Positions 12,390 to 26,061 of a stretch of 64,000 bases of DNA are shown piece by piece. Positions within the stretch are counted from its first letter, which is position 1. Each line of letters opens with the position of its first letter. Where the stretch lies: NCBI RefSeq assembly GCF_020360975.1, contig NW_025408668.1, positions 7,874,001-7,938,000 of the forward strand. Reading direction: 5' to 3'. Source of the stretch: Hirsutella rhossiliensis. Its lineage: Eukaryota; Ascomycota; Sordariomycetes; Hypocreales; Ophiocordycipitaceae. The notes under the pieces were generated by a model. The model was not told where the DNA came from. It searched no databases and saw only the letters and a list, made by a program, of their open reading frames with translations. The position numbers and the translations under genes were made by a program.

Positions 12390-15300
12390 TTACCTTAACC
12401 CTACCTATATATAACTAAAAGTATTATTTTAGAATATATAAAAGAGATATAAGCTAGCTTAGTTAGCGCTTTACTACTAGGCTAGCTTTAACTTAATAGT
12501 ACTATAGGAAGTAGAAGCTATACTAAGAGGCGGCCCCCCCCCCCTTAAAGCGGCGCCCTATAGCCTAGTCTATAAGGAGGGGAGGTATACGCTATATATA
12601 TATAAAAGGCTTAGGCTAAGGACTTAGTCGCCTTAGTTTAGACTAAATTAAAGCGAGGTAATTTTTACGGATAGTACTAAACTATAAGCGATTTACTTAC
12701 TATTAGAGGCCGCGAGGGTAAGAGCGCTACGCGACCTAAGCGTAATCGAACTAAAGTACCCTATAGTAATAGTAAGGGACTTTAATATCTATTACCTACT
12801 TTAGGACGAATATAATAGAACCTTAGATAGCGCGATATAACTTATATAAAAGGCAATAAAGCTATAACTTAAACTTACTACCTTAAGAGGGAAGTATATA
12901 AGATTCTTTTATAGCTAAAGGGATAGTATTATTAACCTAGCTTAGGTAACGCTAAAGACCGGAATATAGTATACTAGGCCCGACCTAAACCTAACTAGGT
13001 TAAACTATATCCCTTAAACTATTATACTATAGGTCGATATCTAGGCCTAGGTACTTAAACTAGCCCTAAGGTAGAAAGAAGTAAAAGTAAAGCTAGTCGA
13101 AGCTAAGACTATATCCTAGCTAGGACTATATTAGTTAATACTTTAAACGCTTAAGGATATCGATAAAGACCTAGACTATATCTTTACTACTTTAGCGTAG
13201 ATCGCGATAGCTATAGTTCTACGCTAAGGGCGAGTATTACCTAAGGGTAATATATAGTTTACCTTAGAAGTAAGGAGGGCGATAAGGGAGGCTAAGAGGG
13301 TAAGGAGGAAGTATAGGTAGGAAAGGAATAAGGTAAACTAAGAAGACCTATATAAGGCGTTTATAGCTTAAAAGCAGACTATCTATAAGGCGAGGAGGGC
13401 CTACTAGCGCGAGTTCTTAGAGGAATTTAGCGCCGATAATACTAAGCTTTAAAATATAGAAAGGTAGGTAAGACTCTATAGTAGGCTATTACTAAAACCG
13501 ACCTATATCCTACCGTTAGTTAAGGAAGGTAAGGACTAACTAATAGAAACCTTTAAAGGGAAGGCCTAGCTACTAGCCGCTAAGTTCTTCCTATTAAAGG
13601 CCGGTACGACTTAAGGGCTACCCTGGCCTACGGCCGAGGCGACCTTTATAGTTAATTAATAAATCCGGCTAGCTAACGTTATAGGGGCGCTAAGTAAGAT
13701 AGTAAGCTAGAAAGCGGCGGGTCTAAATAGCGTCCCCTTAGGGTTTATTAAGAAGTACGGCCTAGCCTTAGTCTAGCGACTAGCTACGATCTTTAACGCC
13801 TATACCTAACTTTTATATTTCCTAGGTTAGTTCTATAGCGCGAATATAGTAGTTATTTAAAAGCTAGGTAAGAGGCCGGACGCCTACTATATAGTAGGGG
13901 GTTAGAGACTAATCTCCCTCCTACCTATAGTAGGAAAAGTACTTAAGTAGATACTAGCTTAGAGGATCGTAGGAGTAGCGAAGGTAAACGGTATCTTACT
14001 AAATAGATAAATAGGGAATAGGAGGGAATGCTTTATAGAGGCGGCGATCCTATTAGTAATAGAACTAGTATATATAACGTAGGCCTAAAGGGGTATTATA
14101 TTATTCCTATAGCTAGATATTAAGGGCGTATTTAATATAGTTAATTATAATAAGCTTATAAGGGAACTAAAGCTTAAGGGATACCCTAGGTAGCTTACGA
14201 GCTTAATACTAAGCTTTATAAGCGATAAAAGATTAACCTTTTACTTTAATAAGAGGACCTTAAAGCTAACTTAAGTACTAATAGGAGTCCTTTAAGGCTC
14301 CCCTTTATCCTTAATCCTATTTCTATACTATATAACCCCCTTATATAAAAAGCTTAGTATAATATATAGTATTTATACCGTTAGCTTCGCTAATAATATA
14401 AATATAGTTAGTATTAGACCTAATAAGGCTACTATAGTAGTACGCTTAAAGGAAGCCTAGAAGGTATACGCGGAATAGGCGACTAAGTTCGTAGTTACTT
14501 TCGAACTATCGAAGAGCGAATTACTATACTTTATATAAAGAAGATAAGCGATAACGACGCCGGTCTACCTTAGGGCTAACGTAGTAACCCCGGTCTAAGA
14601 GGCCTACCTACTAAGGGTTTAGGTATACTAGAAACTATACTAAAAGGCGTACCTAAAATAACTCTAAGCGAAGTTAAAGCGCTAGACTATAGCCCTAACC
14701 GGGCTCGCGGCGTCTATATAGGGCTATACCCTACTACGCGCTAAAGAAGTCTATAGTAAGGTAATCCGGTCCCTAATCTCCTACGCTATAGTTATATTCT
14801 ATAAGATAACGCCTATAGGGGGGAAACTACGCGGAATCGTATAGGACCTTACTTAAGACTAGTTAGCCTACCTTTAAGTAATAATAGGTGCCTACCGCGC
14901 GACCTTAGTCTACTAAGTCGAAGCGGAGGTATAGGTGCCCTTAATTAACCTTTACTTAAACTAAAGAATAACGGATACCCTTTAAAGGCTAAAAGACTTA
15001 AGGCTCCTAGGCTAAATCTAACGCGCGTTTAACGCGGTCGCGGGTATACTTAAAAGGAGGCGATGCTAAAGAGAGGGTAGACCCCTAGTAGTACTACCTC
15101 TAGGTAGACCCCCCCTCGTAGAGGAGATAAGGGGGGTCTAGAGCTAGATAGGAATAGACGACCTTTTAGATAAAGCTAAGTCGCTTAAAAGGCTAAACGA
15201 GGAATAGGCCGCTTAATAAAACGCTAAGGAAGATATAATCTAATAATACTAAACTACCCTTTACCCCGCTAACTTCCCGCCTTAGTTTAATAAGGCAATA

Positions 15301-15960
15301 ACGCTAGACTATTATAAGGGCCTCTCTAAGTATATTAGTATAGTAATTACTTAGATATATATAGGAAAGATTAAGCTTAATAACTTCCTCTTTAACTAAT
15401 AAGTCCTTAGCGTAGTTTTACTAATATATACCTATAGATAAAGATAGGATACTATCTACTATACGATAATCGACTATCTATTAATAATAAAGGTAAGGGA
15501 GTCCCTCTTAATATAGGCCTAGGATATAAGTAATATAAGAGCGGGCCTTTAAGGGAAAAGGACTATAGCGCCGCTAGCGTAATAGTTCTTTCGCTTAGGT
15601 AAGCTCCGCTAGTTCGACCTAGCTTAGAGGCTATATATAGATATATTAGATAATAGAACCGAGGCCGCGTTAAGGATAGAGCGGCCCTAACTAAGACTAC
15701 CCTAGCTAAATACCTCCCTTATTAAGGCGACCTAGAAAAGGAAAGGACTTACGATTATAGGACTATAGCTTTAACTAAACTAGACCTAGACTAAGCGTAA
15801 ACCTCGCCGATTAAACTATAAACCGAATAAAACTAATATAACTTAACTAAACTAACCTTAATAGCTATAGAATAAGACCTACTACTAAAAGACTATAACT
15901 AAATAAGACCTAACTTAGAACCGAACTAAGATAGAGCTAATAACTAGCCCCCCTTAAACT
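12390..15960 (+). pseudogene. LINE ORF2 (endonuclease-reverse transcriptase), RIPed
   Basis: ORF2 of copy 2 would nick the target and reverse-transcribe the element RNA. Visible landmarks are: the APE-type endonuclease box (12763-12806; reads RDFN, then an aromatic pair corresponding to His-His and a stop where Trp stood); the reverse transcriptase box ending GSPLS-ILFLY (14284-14325); the active site at 14382-14402, reading SFANN where an unmutated LINE has GFADD; and, near the C terminus, a segment typical of the region after the RNase H position (15350-15480) ending in a Cys/His series. I could not place an RNase H domain with confidence. Stops are frequent and all are TAA or TAG. Confidence 0.7.
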
Positions 15961-17407
15961 ACGACCTTAGCCTAGCTTATTAATAGTAACGTCCGCCTTA
16001 TTATCGCGGTAGGAATAATAAGACCCCCCTAAGGTAGTACGCGGAGTATAAGAGGGAGTAATCTAAGGCTTATAAGGAGTATAGGGACTACTACCGCTAT
16101 AAGAACCCTAATAATAACCGAACGGACCTAACCCCGAACCTAAACTAGAGCTAGCTTAGACGGCTAGCTTATAAGATAGAGTAACGACTAGGGTCTATAC
16201 TAAGGTAAGACTTATACTAGCGGCGGTATAGAGGCGTTCGCTATAGCTTATATTATAACTATAGATCTAATCGAGGTTAAGACTAGTAATAATCTTAGCT
16301 AAGACCGAACTGCGATAGCTATAAAGACGCTACTAAATAAAGTTAAGAGCGTTAGTAGGATCGGTAGGCGATATAAGATAAGGACGCTTTAGGGCGGGCT
16401 TAGCGCTAGGAGAACTACTAGGCTATAGCTCGGCGTTAGAGGGAGACGCGGTTAGCTCCTAAGCCGGCTCTATAATAGCCGCGGGTATAAATACCTTAGC
16501 CTTAGCCTTAAATAGGGCCTTAGATATAGCTACCGCCTTACCCTTACCTTTACCCTTCCCTTTATCGATAGGGATTAAGGCTAGAATAGGCTTAGTAAGA
16601 CTAGTAAGATTAAAGCCGCTATCCTCTATATTAGGGCCGTTACTAGTAATAGGATAGAAATAGTTAGCGAGATCGTTAACTATTATAAGAGTCTTCTAAG
16701 CGACTAAGAGCGACTTAGGCCTAACTTAAGCTAGGGTCTTAATAGCGTCGCTAAACTTACCTAAGTACTTTTTTAGGGACTTATATATATAGCGGGTATT
16801 ATCTATAAAACGGGTAAAAGCTAACGCGAGTATTTTTATATTCTTAGCGACTATAGCCGGACTAAGGGCAGACTCGCTTAACGCGCCCTTACCCTTAGCG
16901 GCGGGGGCCTTCTAACTAGCGCGAATATAAGTTTCTAAAGTAGTATAATAAAGGCGCTCTTATACTAAACCCTTAATAAGAGAAGGGCTATTAACCTTAG
17001 ACTATACTTAGTAGAGGGCACTAGCGGCCTCCTTACTTTTAGAGGTAATCTAGAACTTAGATTAATACTAAACTTAGATAGTACTATAGTAGGAAAGGGT
17101 TACTTACTTAGTAATAAGACTAGTTAAAGTTAGCGTAAGCGATATATACTTTAGCCTTTATAGCTATTAAAGTTAGTAAAAATACTAAAGGTAGGACCGA
17201 CCTAAGATAAAGCTAGGATTAATATATATAAGACTAGTTTTAATAGCTAGTAAAGGACTTATAGGTAAGCTTACTAGTAAGACGCTTAATATATATAAAA
17301 TATAGGATAGAGCGCTTTAATCCTACTACTATAGCGACTTTCTTATAAGGAGGGGGTTTTAGAGGAGGCGAGCCGCTACTACCTAAGTCGGCTTCCTAGT
17401 TAGATAT
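15960..17407 (-). pseudogene. Antisense coding-like region in LINE copy 2
   Basis: Minus-strand frame in the 3' third of the LINE, tail-to-tail with ORF2. An N-terminal segment starts at a RIPed Met codon (17405-17407) followed by SN-[W]-EADLGSSGSPPLKPPPY. The main segment (about 17130 to 15960) runs in another frame. It includes AKNIKILALAFTRFID, a run of five alternating Lys-Gly pairs, and Ser/Pro-rich and Tyr/Gly/Ser-rich stretches. Stops in frame are only TAA or TAG at plausible Gln/Trp positions, and the same frame survives in copy 1. The plus-strand translation of the main part has a composition unlike a protein. The function is unknown. It could be an accessory gene of this LINE lineage or a gene captured before the two copies diverged. 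Confidence 0.5.
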
Positions 17408-18155
17408 TATAACGCGACGACGAGCGAACTAAATACGGTATTAAGGAGACCTAGAGTTATAGAAATAAGGCGGGCGAAGTAATAGTTAGGCCTATAAAAG
17501 AGATAGATAATAGAGGGATAGGAGGAGGTATATACGGAACTAGGGGGGGAGGGTAGGTATATATAGGCGCGAGCCGGGCGCGCGTAATTAGTAACTATAA
17601 GATAGAGGGTAAATATAAGCCGCCGCGCCCTTAATTAGGAAGTCGCGTAGCTAGATAGGAACCGATTTATAATTAGTAGAGCCGGCTAACTAAATTTCGA
17701 TTAGCCGGCCCTACCTAGGAGCGACCTATACTAGCGCCTAGCCCGGTAACTAGATATTACCTACCCTATTAACTAATAGACCGATAAGCTAACGTAACCG
17801 CGGCTATACGGCTATAACGTAGGAGCTAAGGTAAATAGAGGCGCCCGCGAGTTAGGCCCTTAGAGAGAGACTACTACCTATAACCCTAGGCCCGGGCTAG
17901 CGAGCTTGGGCCGCGGCCGCTCGAGATAGTAGCGGCTATAGCCTAAGAGGGCCCGCGCTAAGACGCGATTTTATAAGAGGAGCCCGCGGTAGCCGGCGTA
18001 AATTTCCTATATACTACTACTACGACCTCGATCGAGGCGGACCTATACTAAAAGAGGGGAGGGTTTTCCCTTAAGCACTTTAGTTTTTCCCTCCTATTTA
18101 ATATTAAAGTTCTAGATACCTCTAGCTAGGTCCTTAGTATAATCTTAATAATAAT

Positions 18156-20581
18156 AATATATTATAATTAGGTTCTAATAATATAACTTAGTTATTTAAG
18201 TAGTATTAATTAATTTTCTAATAATTTAGTTTTATACTTAGGTAGGGTTTTAAAAGTACTTAACCTTTAAACTTAACTAAGAAAGTATTATATTATACCT
18301 TTATTTAAAAGTATATTATATAATCTAAGTAGATATATAATATCTATAAAATATATATATAGTACTTATAAGTAAGTAGTATTTATAAATTATCTTTAAA
18401 TTCTTCTTATAATTATTATTTAAGTTATAAAGCTATAAAGGTATTAACTATAGAGATAGCTATAGTATAGTTTCTTATATATAATACTAGTTAATATTAA
18501 ATTAATATAGCTTATTAGTTTTCTATAAGAATTTAAGGTATCTATTAAGTTTTAATTTTAAGTATTTCTTTATATTCTTTAAAGTATAAAGTATATCCTT
18601 TAATTATAGTATTTTCCCTTAATAGTAAGGGTAGTAATATAAGTTTATTCTTATCTTTTATTTCTTTAAGTATTTCTTATTCTTTAAAGCTAGTATTATT
18701 AATACTTTATTATTCCTCTTTTAGTTATTATTTAAGTTTTATAAGTATAAAGGCTATATTTATATTTTCTTTATTATAGTATTTATAAACTACTTATTAT
18801 TATTATTAATCTTTATTTTATATATCTTCTTTAAATCGTTTACTATTCTTTTTAATTTAGTCTTAAGAAACTCCTTTATAATAAAAGTATTTTAGTTCTA
18901 TAAATTTAACTTATTTTTATATTTTAAGATCCTTTTATTATATTATTATAAGGGTTTTCCTTAATAGCTTTAAGAACTATTTAATACTATTCTTATTACT
19001 TAAGTATATTATATATTTATTATTATAGTATATAGTTTAACTAAGGAGTTTATACTTTAGTTCTTATTTATTAATAGCGTTTAAGTATTTCTTATCTTTT
19101 AAGGCTAGTACTTAATAGGTTTTCTTCTCCTTATAAAGTTATCTATCTTCTTTAAAGTAATATCTAAGTTTCTTATAGTTAAAATACTTTTATTTACTTT
19201 TCTATATTATATTTAAATTTATCCTACTTAGGTTAGTTATATAAGTATAAGTAATAAAAGTTTCGCGCTTTTTTTTATAGTTAGTATATTAGTTAAAGTT
19301 ATTTTTATAAGAAGGGTTTTAGTTTCCTTTTCCTTATTTTATTTCTTAATATTATATATACTATCTATCGTTAATTTATACTACTATAGTAATATAGTCT
19401 AAGAGGTTATTAGGTCGATTTTCCTTATAAAGCTTATCCTTAACTTCTTTTTTAAGCTTATAGTAAAATCGTAATATAAAAGGTTCGTCGTCTTAATTAA
19501 GTTTTAAGGTAACTTAATAAAACTTTATAGTATAATTTAATACTAAGATCCTTTATTAAAGTTCCTAAAGTTTTTATTTAGCTTTTTATTCTTTATTAGT
19601 TATTTTAAATACCTTTATAATAGCTTCTTTAAATCCTTAGAAAATAATAAAGACTTTATCTATCTTATTATCTTATTACGCTAATTAGTTATTAAGAAAG
19701 TCCTTTATAATAAGTCTAAACTAAGTAAGTATTATTTTAGATAAATAATTTCCTATATAAAGTACTTTTTTAACTAGGTCTAAGAGTTTAGTAAGGTAAA
19801 ACTAATAGTAAGCTTTAAGTTAAGTAAGAAAGTCTTAAAGTATACTATAAATACTATTAAATAGTCCTAGCTATTTTAGTTTAACTACTTCTTTAAGGTC
19901 CTTAACTTATTTATTACTTCTTTTATTCTTAAGTAACTATACCTTATATTAAAGGGTAATAATATCGCGAATTATATCTTAAGCTAATATAATAGCTTTA
20001 AAGTTAGTTAATCTAGCTTTTTATATAAGTATATTAATAGTTATAATATTACTTAAAATAATATAGTATTATATTAAATAAGACCTTTTAACGTATAATA
20101 ACTAGTATTACTCTTAAGAGATAAACCTATTAAGGGGTTTATATTAATAGATATAATAGGGCGTAGTCTAAGTAATAATAAGTATATTATATTAGTAATA
20201 AGTTAAAGGTTATAAACTATAGACTATAATTAAGTAATTAAGTAATTAAAATTTAAAATAAGATTATAATAAAGATTATAATAATTATATTAAAAGCTAT
20301 TAAGCTATTTATTTAAAAGAATAAAAGTAGGTAGCTATATATACCTATAAAGACTATCCTTAGATTATAGTCTTAGCTATAATTCCTTTTATAGCTTACT
20401 ATAGCTTACTTATAAGCTATACTCCTAAGTAGTAATCTATCTATATAAAGCTTACTTAGCTTATATATACTTTAAGTAAGCTAAGCTTAAGTAACTTCTT
20501 ATCTTAACTATTATTCTAAGCTACCTTATTATATAAATATAGCTAGCTATCTTATAGCCTACTAACTATAGTTATAATATT
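18156..20581 (-). mobile_element. Gypsy-like element X, copy A, gag and LTR part
   Basis: Continuation of X after the LINE 2 insertion, on the minus strand. It is collinear with 39190-42283 except for one insertion in copy B. The right end (about 20277-20581) behaves as a 5' LTR: it begins and ends with TA-type termini expected from RIPed TG...CA and precedes a gag gene read leftward. The gag frame (about 20200 to 19000) includes a capsid segment and a zinc knuckle (about 19170-19130 region) reading YFNYKKLRYY, the RIPed form of CFNCGKLGHY. No protease, reverse transcriptase or integrase is present between gag and the far end, even after removing the insertions. Confidence 0.65.
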
Positions 20582-20860
20582 ACTTTAAAGCTCTTTAAGT
20601 AATAGTTCTTTTAAAAAGGGATATAGTATACTTTTATAAGCTCTTTTTATCTAAGGAATTATCTATAAAGAATAAATCGCTTAAATAAAAGAAGATTTTA
20701 ATAGCTAATTTCTTTCTTTCCTACCTTCTTAAGTATAGACTATATAATCTTATTAAATATAGATAAAAGATAGCTTTATTTACTACTTCTTAGTACTTAA
20801 GGCTAGGATTCTAATTATACTTAGCTAGCTAAGAGGCTATAAAAGTAATATTTATTATAT
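20582..20860 (-). mobile_element. RIPed Copia fragment (RNase H part), minus strand
   Basis: This stretch is the reverse complement of part of Copia B (about 30950-31200), covering the end of the reverse transcriptase and the start of RNase H. It abuts the X-copy A LTR and is followed by the plus-strand Copia A. It is a detached piece of another Copia copy, possibly the target into which X inserted. Confidence 0.65.
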
Positions 20861-20889
20861 ACTTTATATATATTAATTAACGCTATCGC

Positions 20890-23800
20890 TTATATTTAAT
20901 AGGCGGCTATATCTTTTTTATAATAGTTATAAGCTTAGGAGGAATAGTATTCCTATACCTTCTTACTACTATAAAAGGCACCTTTCTTATATCTCTTATA
21001 GCTTCCTTTTACCCTTCTTACTAAAAAAGCCGATTTTTACTTAACTTTTCTACCCTTCCTTATAATAATAATAAAACCCGACTTTTTTACTATCCCTATA
21101 GTTTATAGGACGATTCTTATAGAGCCTTAAGATTAAGATAAGTAAGTAAAGGAGCTATAGGCTTATATAGATAGAACTATCTATAATTTAGTCTTCTTTA
21201 ATAAGTAGGACCTTTTTAAGCCCCCTTTTTATCTTAAAGCAACGGATTTTATAAAGGGAGCTTCCCTTTTTTCTAAGCTAACCTCTATATGATAGAGAGC
21301 TTTTTCTACTACCTTAGGTAACTATAAAAGTTATTAAAAGGAATACCTCTATAAGATAAAGCTACTAACTACTATATATATAGCGATAATAAAATCTATT
21401 AATATTATAAAGCTAATCTCTCTTTAAGAAAAAGAGACTCTTAAGTAGTAGCTTTTAAAGCTTAAGACCTTAATAGCTCCTTTAAAGGGCTATATAACTA
21501 ACTATATTAAGAAGATATATATAGTATACCTAGGAGCCTTTTTTACTAGGAACCTACTAGCTTCTTTATAGCTAGTTAAGTAAGAAGAGATCCTTAAGAA
21601 AGCTAACTAATATATCCTTATAAAAGCTCTTTCCGGCTAATAGCTATAAGATATATCTTTACTAATAAAGCCTATTAATAATAATTACTTAACTATCTTT
21701 TAAGAAGCTAGCTAGGAACTAAATAAAGAGGCTATTAAAGTATAATAGTAAGTAGTCTTATTCCTTTATAGCTAGTACTCGACTTAGACGGCTTAACCTA
21801 CTACCCTTATAGCTACTATAGCCCTTATTACTATAGCTCCTACTACTACTACTATAGCTATTACTCCTTTAGCTCCTCCTTCCTTAAGAGTATTAATACT
21901 ATCTTTAATAGCTACCTTAGTCCTAGCCCTAGCTCTGCCTTTTACTCTAGGCCCGGTCCTATTAGTTAGACCGGCCTAACTAGTCCCTTAATAAACCTTT
22001 TAGTCCGTTAGTCGAAAAATTAAGGAATTAGTCGAAATCGAACCTCTTCGTTAAAATTAGTAATAAAGGGTAAAAAGGAGAGGTTTTTAAATAAACCTTT
22101 TAAACTAAGATAAGGATTCCTTAAAGAAATAAATAAGGAGGAATCGACCTACCTACTAAGTATATAAAAAGCCCTATTAGCTAAAAGACTACTAGTAGGT
22201 TTTTAAAGAAAACCGACCTAAAGGAATTAACCTTTTAAAGAGGCTATAAGAAATAGTATAATAGTCTTTTAAGAAGGACCTCTTATTATAAAAGAAGATA
22301 GACGAGATTTAGGTGTCTAGGAAATAGTAACTAACGCCGCTACTATAAATTTAAGGAAAAGTTATTAGTATAGTAAATCCGGTATTTATCTTCCCTATAA
22401 ATTAATAAGACTACTTATTAAGACCCTCCGATTTTCTCCTATAAAAATTAGCTATCTTAGACTTTAGTACTTCCCTTAATATCTATAATATACTCTTATA
22501 ATTCTAGTCTTTTAAGAAGGTATAAAGGGAATACCTTATTATTAAGGAATTAACTATATAGATAAAGGGATATAAAAGGGTGAATTTTATAATAAAATTA
22601 CCTAATAGGTTTATATAAATTCTTTAATAGAAAAGGGTAGCTTTTTACCTTTAATTTTTAACGAGCTTAATTTCCTTTTACCTTCTTTAAGAGGAAGGAA
22701 TCTTTTAGAATATAATGTTAGAGCTTACGAGGCTAGTCTAGAAGAATTAAACGATTAAGCTTATTAAGGAGAAATTCGGTTAATTTATTCTTAAATTCCG
22801 ACCTATTTATAAGAAGGAACTACTTAAGAAGTTAGCTTTCCTTACTAAGAGGGTAGGTTTTAAGGACCTTCTTTTAGTAGCCTAAAGAAATAGCCTTCCT
22901 TAGTACGTATAACTTAGTTACCTAGGCCCCTTAGCTTTATATAAGCTAGGCTAATAATAAGGCGTATAAATAAGGGGCCTAAAGACTATTAAATATAAAT
23001 AATATAGCTAAGGAAAGACTAAGAGACGAATTTCTAAATAAACCCCTTTATAGCTAGACTAGCTATATAAGGAAATTTAAGTCGACTAAACCAACGTTTC
23101 TAAGGATTAAGAAAGCTTTATTAAGGTAATATATTATATAAACGCTTTTTTAAAGATAGTTTTCCCTTATTTCTTATAGACCTACCTAAGTAAGTATAAC
23201 TAGTTTGCCTTCTAAGACTTTATTAACCAGATAAAATCCTACTTTAGCTATAAGGTAAAGAAGATATAGTTTAATAGAGAGGTAATTATAAAGGATATCT
23301 TAAATTAGCTTTAAAAAAGGGGTATTTTACCCCTTCTATTAGCACCGAATACCTAAGCTTAGAATAGAAAGGTAGAAAGATTAAGGGGTGCTATAATAAA
23401 AAGGGCCTATATAATAAGACTTACTATAAAGCTTCCCTATAACCTTTAAAGGGAAGTCGTTAAGACCGCTTATTACCTTTAGAACTAGACCCTTAGAGGG
23501 ACTACCTAAGGAATAGACTAAAAATCCCCCCTTAAGCTCTTTACGAAAAAAAGGGCCTTGCTAGCCTACCTTTATACCTATAGCTATAAGGTATATATAA
23601 TAACTACTAATATATAGCTAAAAAGGAAGAAGAAAAGAAAGCTTAATCTTAGAGCCTTTATTAGTTACCTTATTAGTTATAATTTTATAAATATCTTTTA
23701 GATTAAAATTCCTTTTTTATAAAAGGTTATTTTAACTAGGGATATAATTTTTAATAAATCTAGCTTCTTTAATAAAAAGAGGGATTAATAGCCCTTCTTA

Positions 23801-25448
23801 CTCTTATAACGTTAGCTATTTTAAAAGATTTAAATCCCCCCTTCTTAATAGTCTTAAGAAGAGGTCTTAAATAAGGAAATAAAAGAAGAAACTAATATCG
23901 AAGTAGTTAAAGATAACGCTAACTTTAAAGAAGAGGAAGCTACTAGATTAAATAATCTAGATAAAGAAAGAGACTATAGGAAAGCGGTAGAGCTAGAATA
24001 CGCTTACCTTCCTACGCCTCCTCTTATAAAATAAGAAGAAGATTTAAAAGTAGCTTTTTTAGTTAGTCTTCCTATCTCGACCCTTAAGGGGGTAGGAAAG
24101 GCACCTCTCTTAAAGGATTACCTAGCTACCTTTTTATCCTTACTTTAAGAAGTAAAGGAAGGTATAAGGCCTAATATAGTTACTAAAGAAGACTAACTTC
24201 TCCTTTATTTTAATTGTTTTTCTAACTTTTATTTAACGCTAATAAAAGACGGTTCCTATAGAGCGTTTATAGTAAGCTAGCTTCTTAAGCTAATATTAGT
24301 AAGGAAGGTATATAAAAGAGACTTCTTAGACCTACTAGTAAACTAAAAGTAGCTAGAAAAACACCCCTTTAAATACTAGTTTTTCTAGGCCTAGAAGACT
24401 ACCTAGCCTTATATAAAGAGATAAGGTCTTCTAAAGAGGTCCTTAAGGAAAAGGTAAGAAGAAAATAGGTCCTTAGCTATAAGTAGGTCTTTATCTATAA
24501 GACTAATAAATATAGCTTCCTTTAAAAGTATAAGGCCTAGCTAGTTATTTATAAGAACTAGTAGGAAAAAGGGGATCTTCTTACTAAGGTAACTACCTTA
24601 GTAAGGATATCTTTTTAAACCCTTATAGCTATAGTAGTAGAATTCGACCTTAAGCTTAATTAAATAGATATAGTTAACGCCTTTATTAACTACTTACTTA
24701 AGGAAGAATATATTATTTATATATGCCTTTTCCTAGGCTTTTAATAGCTAGGAAAGGTTCTATAGCTAAGGAAAGCTTTAAACGGACTATAAAGACTACC
24801 TTTTCTTTTTAGTAATAGTATTTAACCGGTTCCCTTAAAGCCCTAGGCTTTAAGAAAGTCCCTTAAGAACCGTATATAATATAAAAGGGTAAAATTATAG
24901 TCTTTTTCTACGTCGACGATATTATCTTAGCTTACCTTAAAAAAGAAGAAGCTATTATAATAGAGGCTATAAAAGGCCTATAATAAAGGTATAAGATAAC
25001 TAAGCTAAGGGAGCTAAAGTAGTTCTTAGGGATATAAATCTTTTAGAATAGGTCTTAATAAACTATCTAACTTACCTAAGACGCCTATATTAATAAGGAC
25101 GCTTATAAATTCCTCCTTAATTCCCTTAATAAAAAGCTTCCTTTTATACCTATATTAAATAAAGAGCTTTTACTTAATCTATCCTTTTAAGCTAAGGAGT
25201 AGGAAAAATACTAATATTAATAAAAGGTAGGCTCCTTACTTTTTTTTTTTAGCTATTTCTACTAAACTAAATATCTTTTTTATAGTCTCTTAGCTAGCTA
25301 GGTATAACTAAAATCCTAGCCCTAAGTATTAAAAAGTAATAGATAGAGCTATCCTTTATCTCTATTTAACGAGATTATATAGTCTATACTTAAGAGGGTA
25401 GGAAAGAAAGAAATTAGCTACTAAAATCTTCTTTTATTTAAGTGATTT
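20890..25448 (+). mobile_element. RIPed Copia element, copy A (5' LTR missing, 3' truncated)
   Basis: Collinear with the internal region of Copia B from about 26540. The 5' LTR is absent: homology starts just at the LTR/internal boundary. The reverse transcriptase is well preserved at 24640-25130. It includes VEFDL near the start, a block before the active site, and an intact-looking FFYVDDII active site (about 24905-24935), characteristic of Ty1/Copia. The element stops in RNase H at 25448, where a chromovirus LTR begins. Many TAA/TAG stops make it inactive. Confidence 0.8.
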
Positions 25449-26061
25449 TATAAGAGCGCTACTAAGAAGTATAAGCTAATAAAGTACTTAGGTATATAGT
25501 ATTAATATATTAGTAGGGTATTAATAAGGAATTATACCTACCTTTCTTATATATTATAAACTACTTACTACTTTAATAAAAAAAGAGAAATCCCTTTTTT
25601 TATAAGCTTTAGTCTTAAAATAAGGAGAATATAATATATATAGCGTAGTACCTTTAGCTATCTCTACTACCTAACTAATTATATTATAATATATATTCCC
25701 TTATAATTTCTAAAGCTTTCTTTTTTTATTACTTAATAAAGATAGCTACTTAAAGAAAACTATATAATACTTTTATAGCGCGATATAGTAGTTAACTAGT
25801 TAAGGCATTTTTATTATATATATTAAGTATCTACTTAAGAAATAAAGAATAAGAAGATATATCCTTAAAATAAACCTTTATTATAAATAGCGTTATAACT
25901 ATATTAAAGATATTATTACTTATAAGTATAAGATAACTATCTTATAAGGAAAAGCTTATAGCTTTATAAGCGCGTATTAAGGAGCTAGAAGAAATAAAAC
26001 GCCTATAAAATCGCGTTATATAATTAAAGGAGGAAATTACTAAATACGCTAGTATTATTAC
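25449..26061 (+). mobile_element. Chromovirus fragment: 5' LTR and start of gag
   Basis: A 257-bp LTR (25449-25705) followed by about 356 bp of internal sequence, matching the complete chromovirus at 46005-46620. It is interrupted at 26061 where Copia B begins. The missing 3' part does not resume on the far side of Copia B, so this is not a simple nested insertion. Confidence 0.8.

Larger units (their letters stand above)
10808..18155 (+). mobile_element. Tad1-like LINE, copy 2, full length
   Basis: A 7.35-kb non-LTR retrotransposon inserted into element X. The target duplication AATATATTATAATTAG is present at 10792-10807 and 18156-18171, and the uninterrupted sequence can be seen at about 39165-39190. 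Its 3' end is an AAT repeat tail. It contains ORF1 with zinc knuckles, ORF2 with endonuclease and reverse transcriptase, and an antisense coding-like region. RIP is lighter than in copy 1: more CG remains and many residues are better preserved. Domain order and the C-terminal Cys/His motif place it with fungal Tad1-type LINEs. A run of 11 C (12534-12544) is shared with copy 1 (2441-2451). Confidence 0.88.

Noticed and set aside
14900..15350. RNase H domain in LINE ORF2
   Set aside because: The position is right for a Tad1 RNase H, but I could not identify its acidic residues with confidence in the RIPed sequence.
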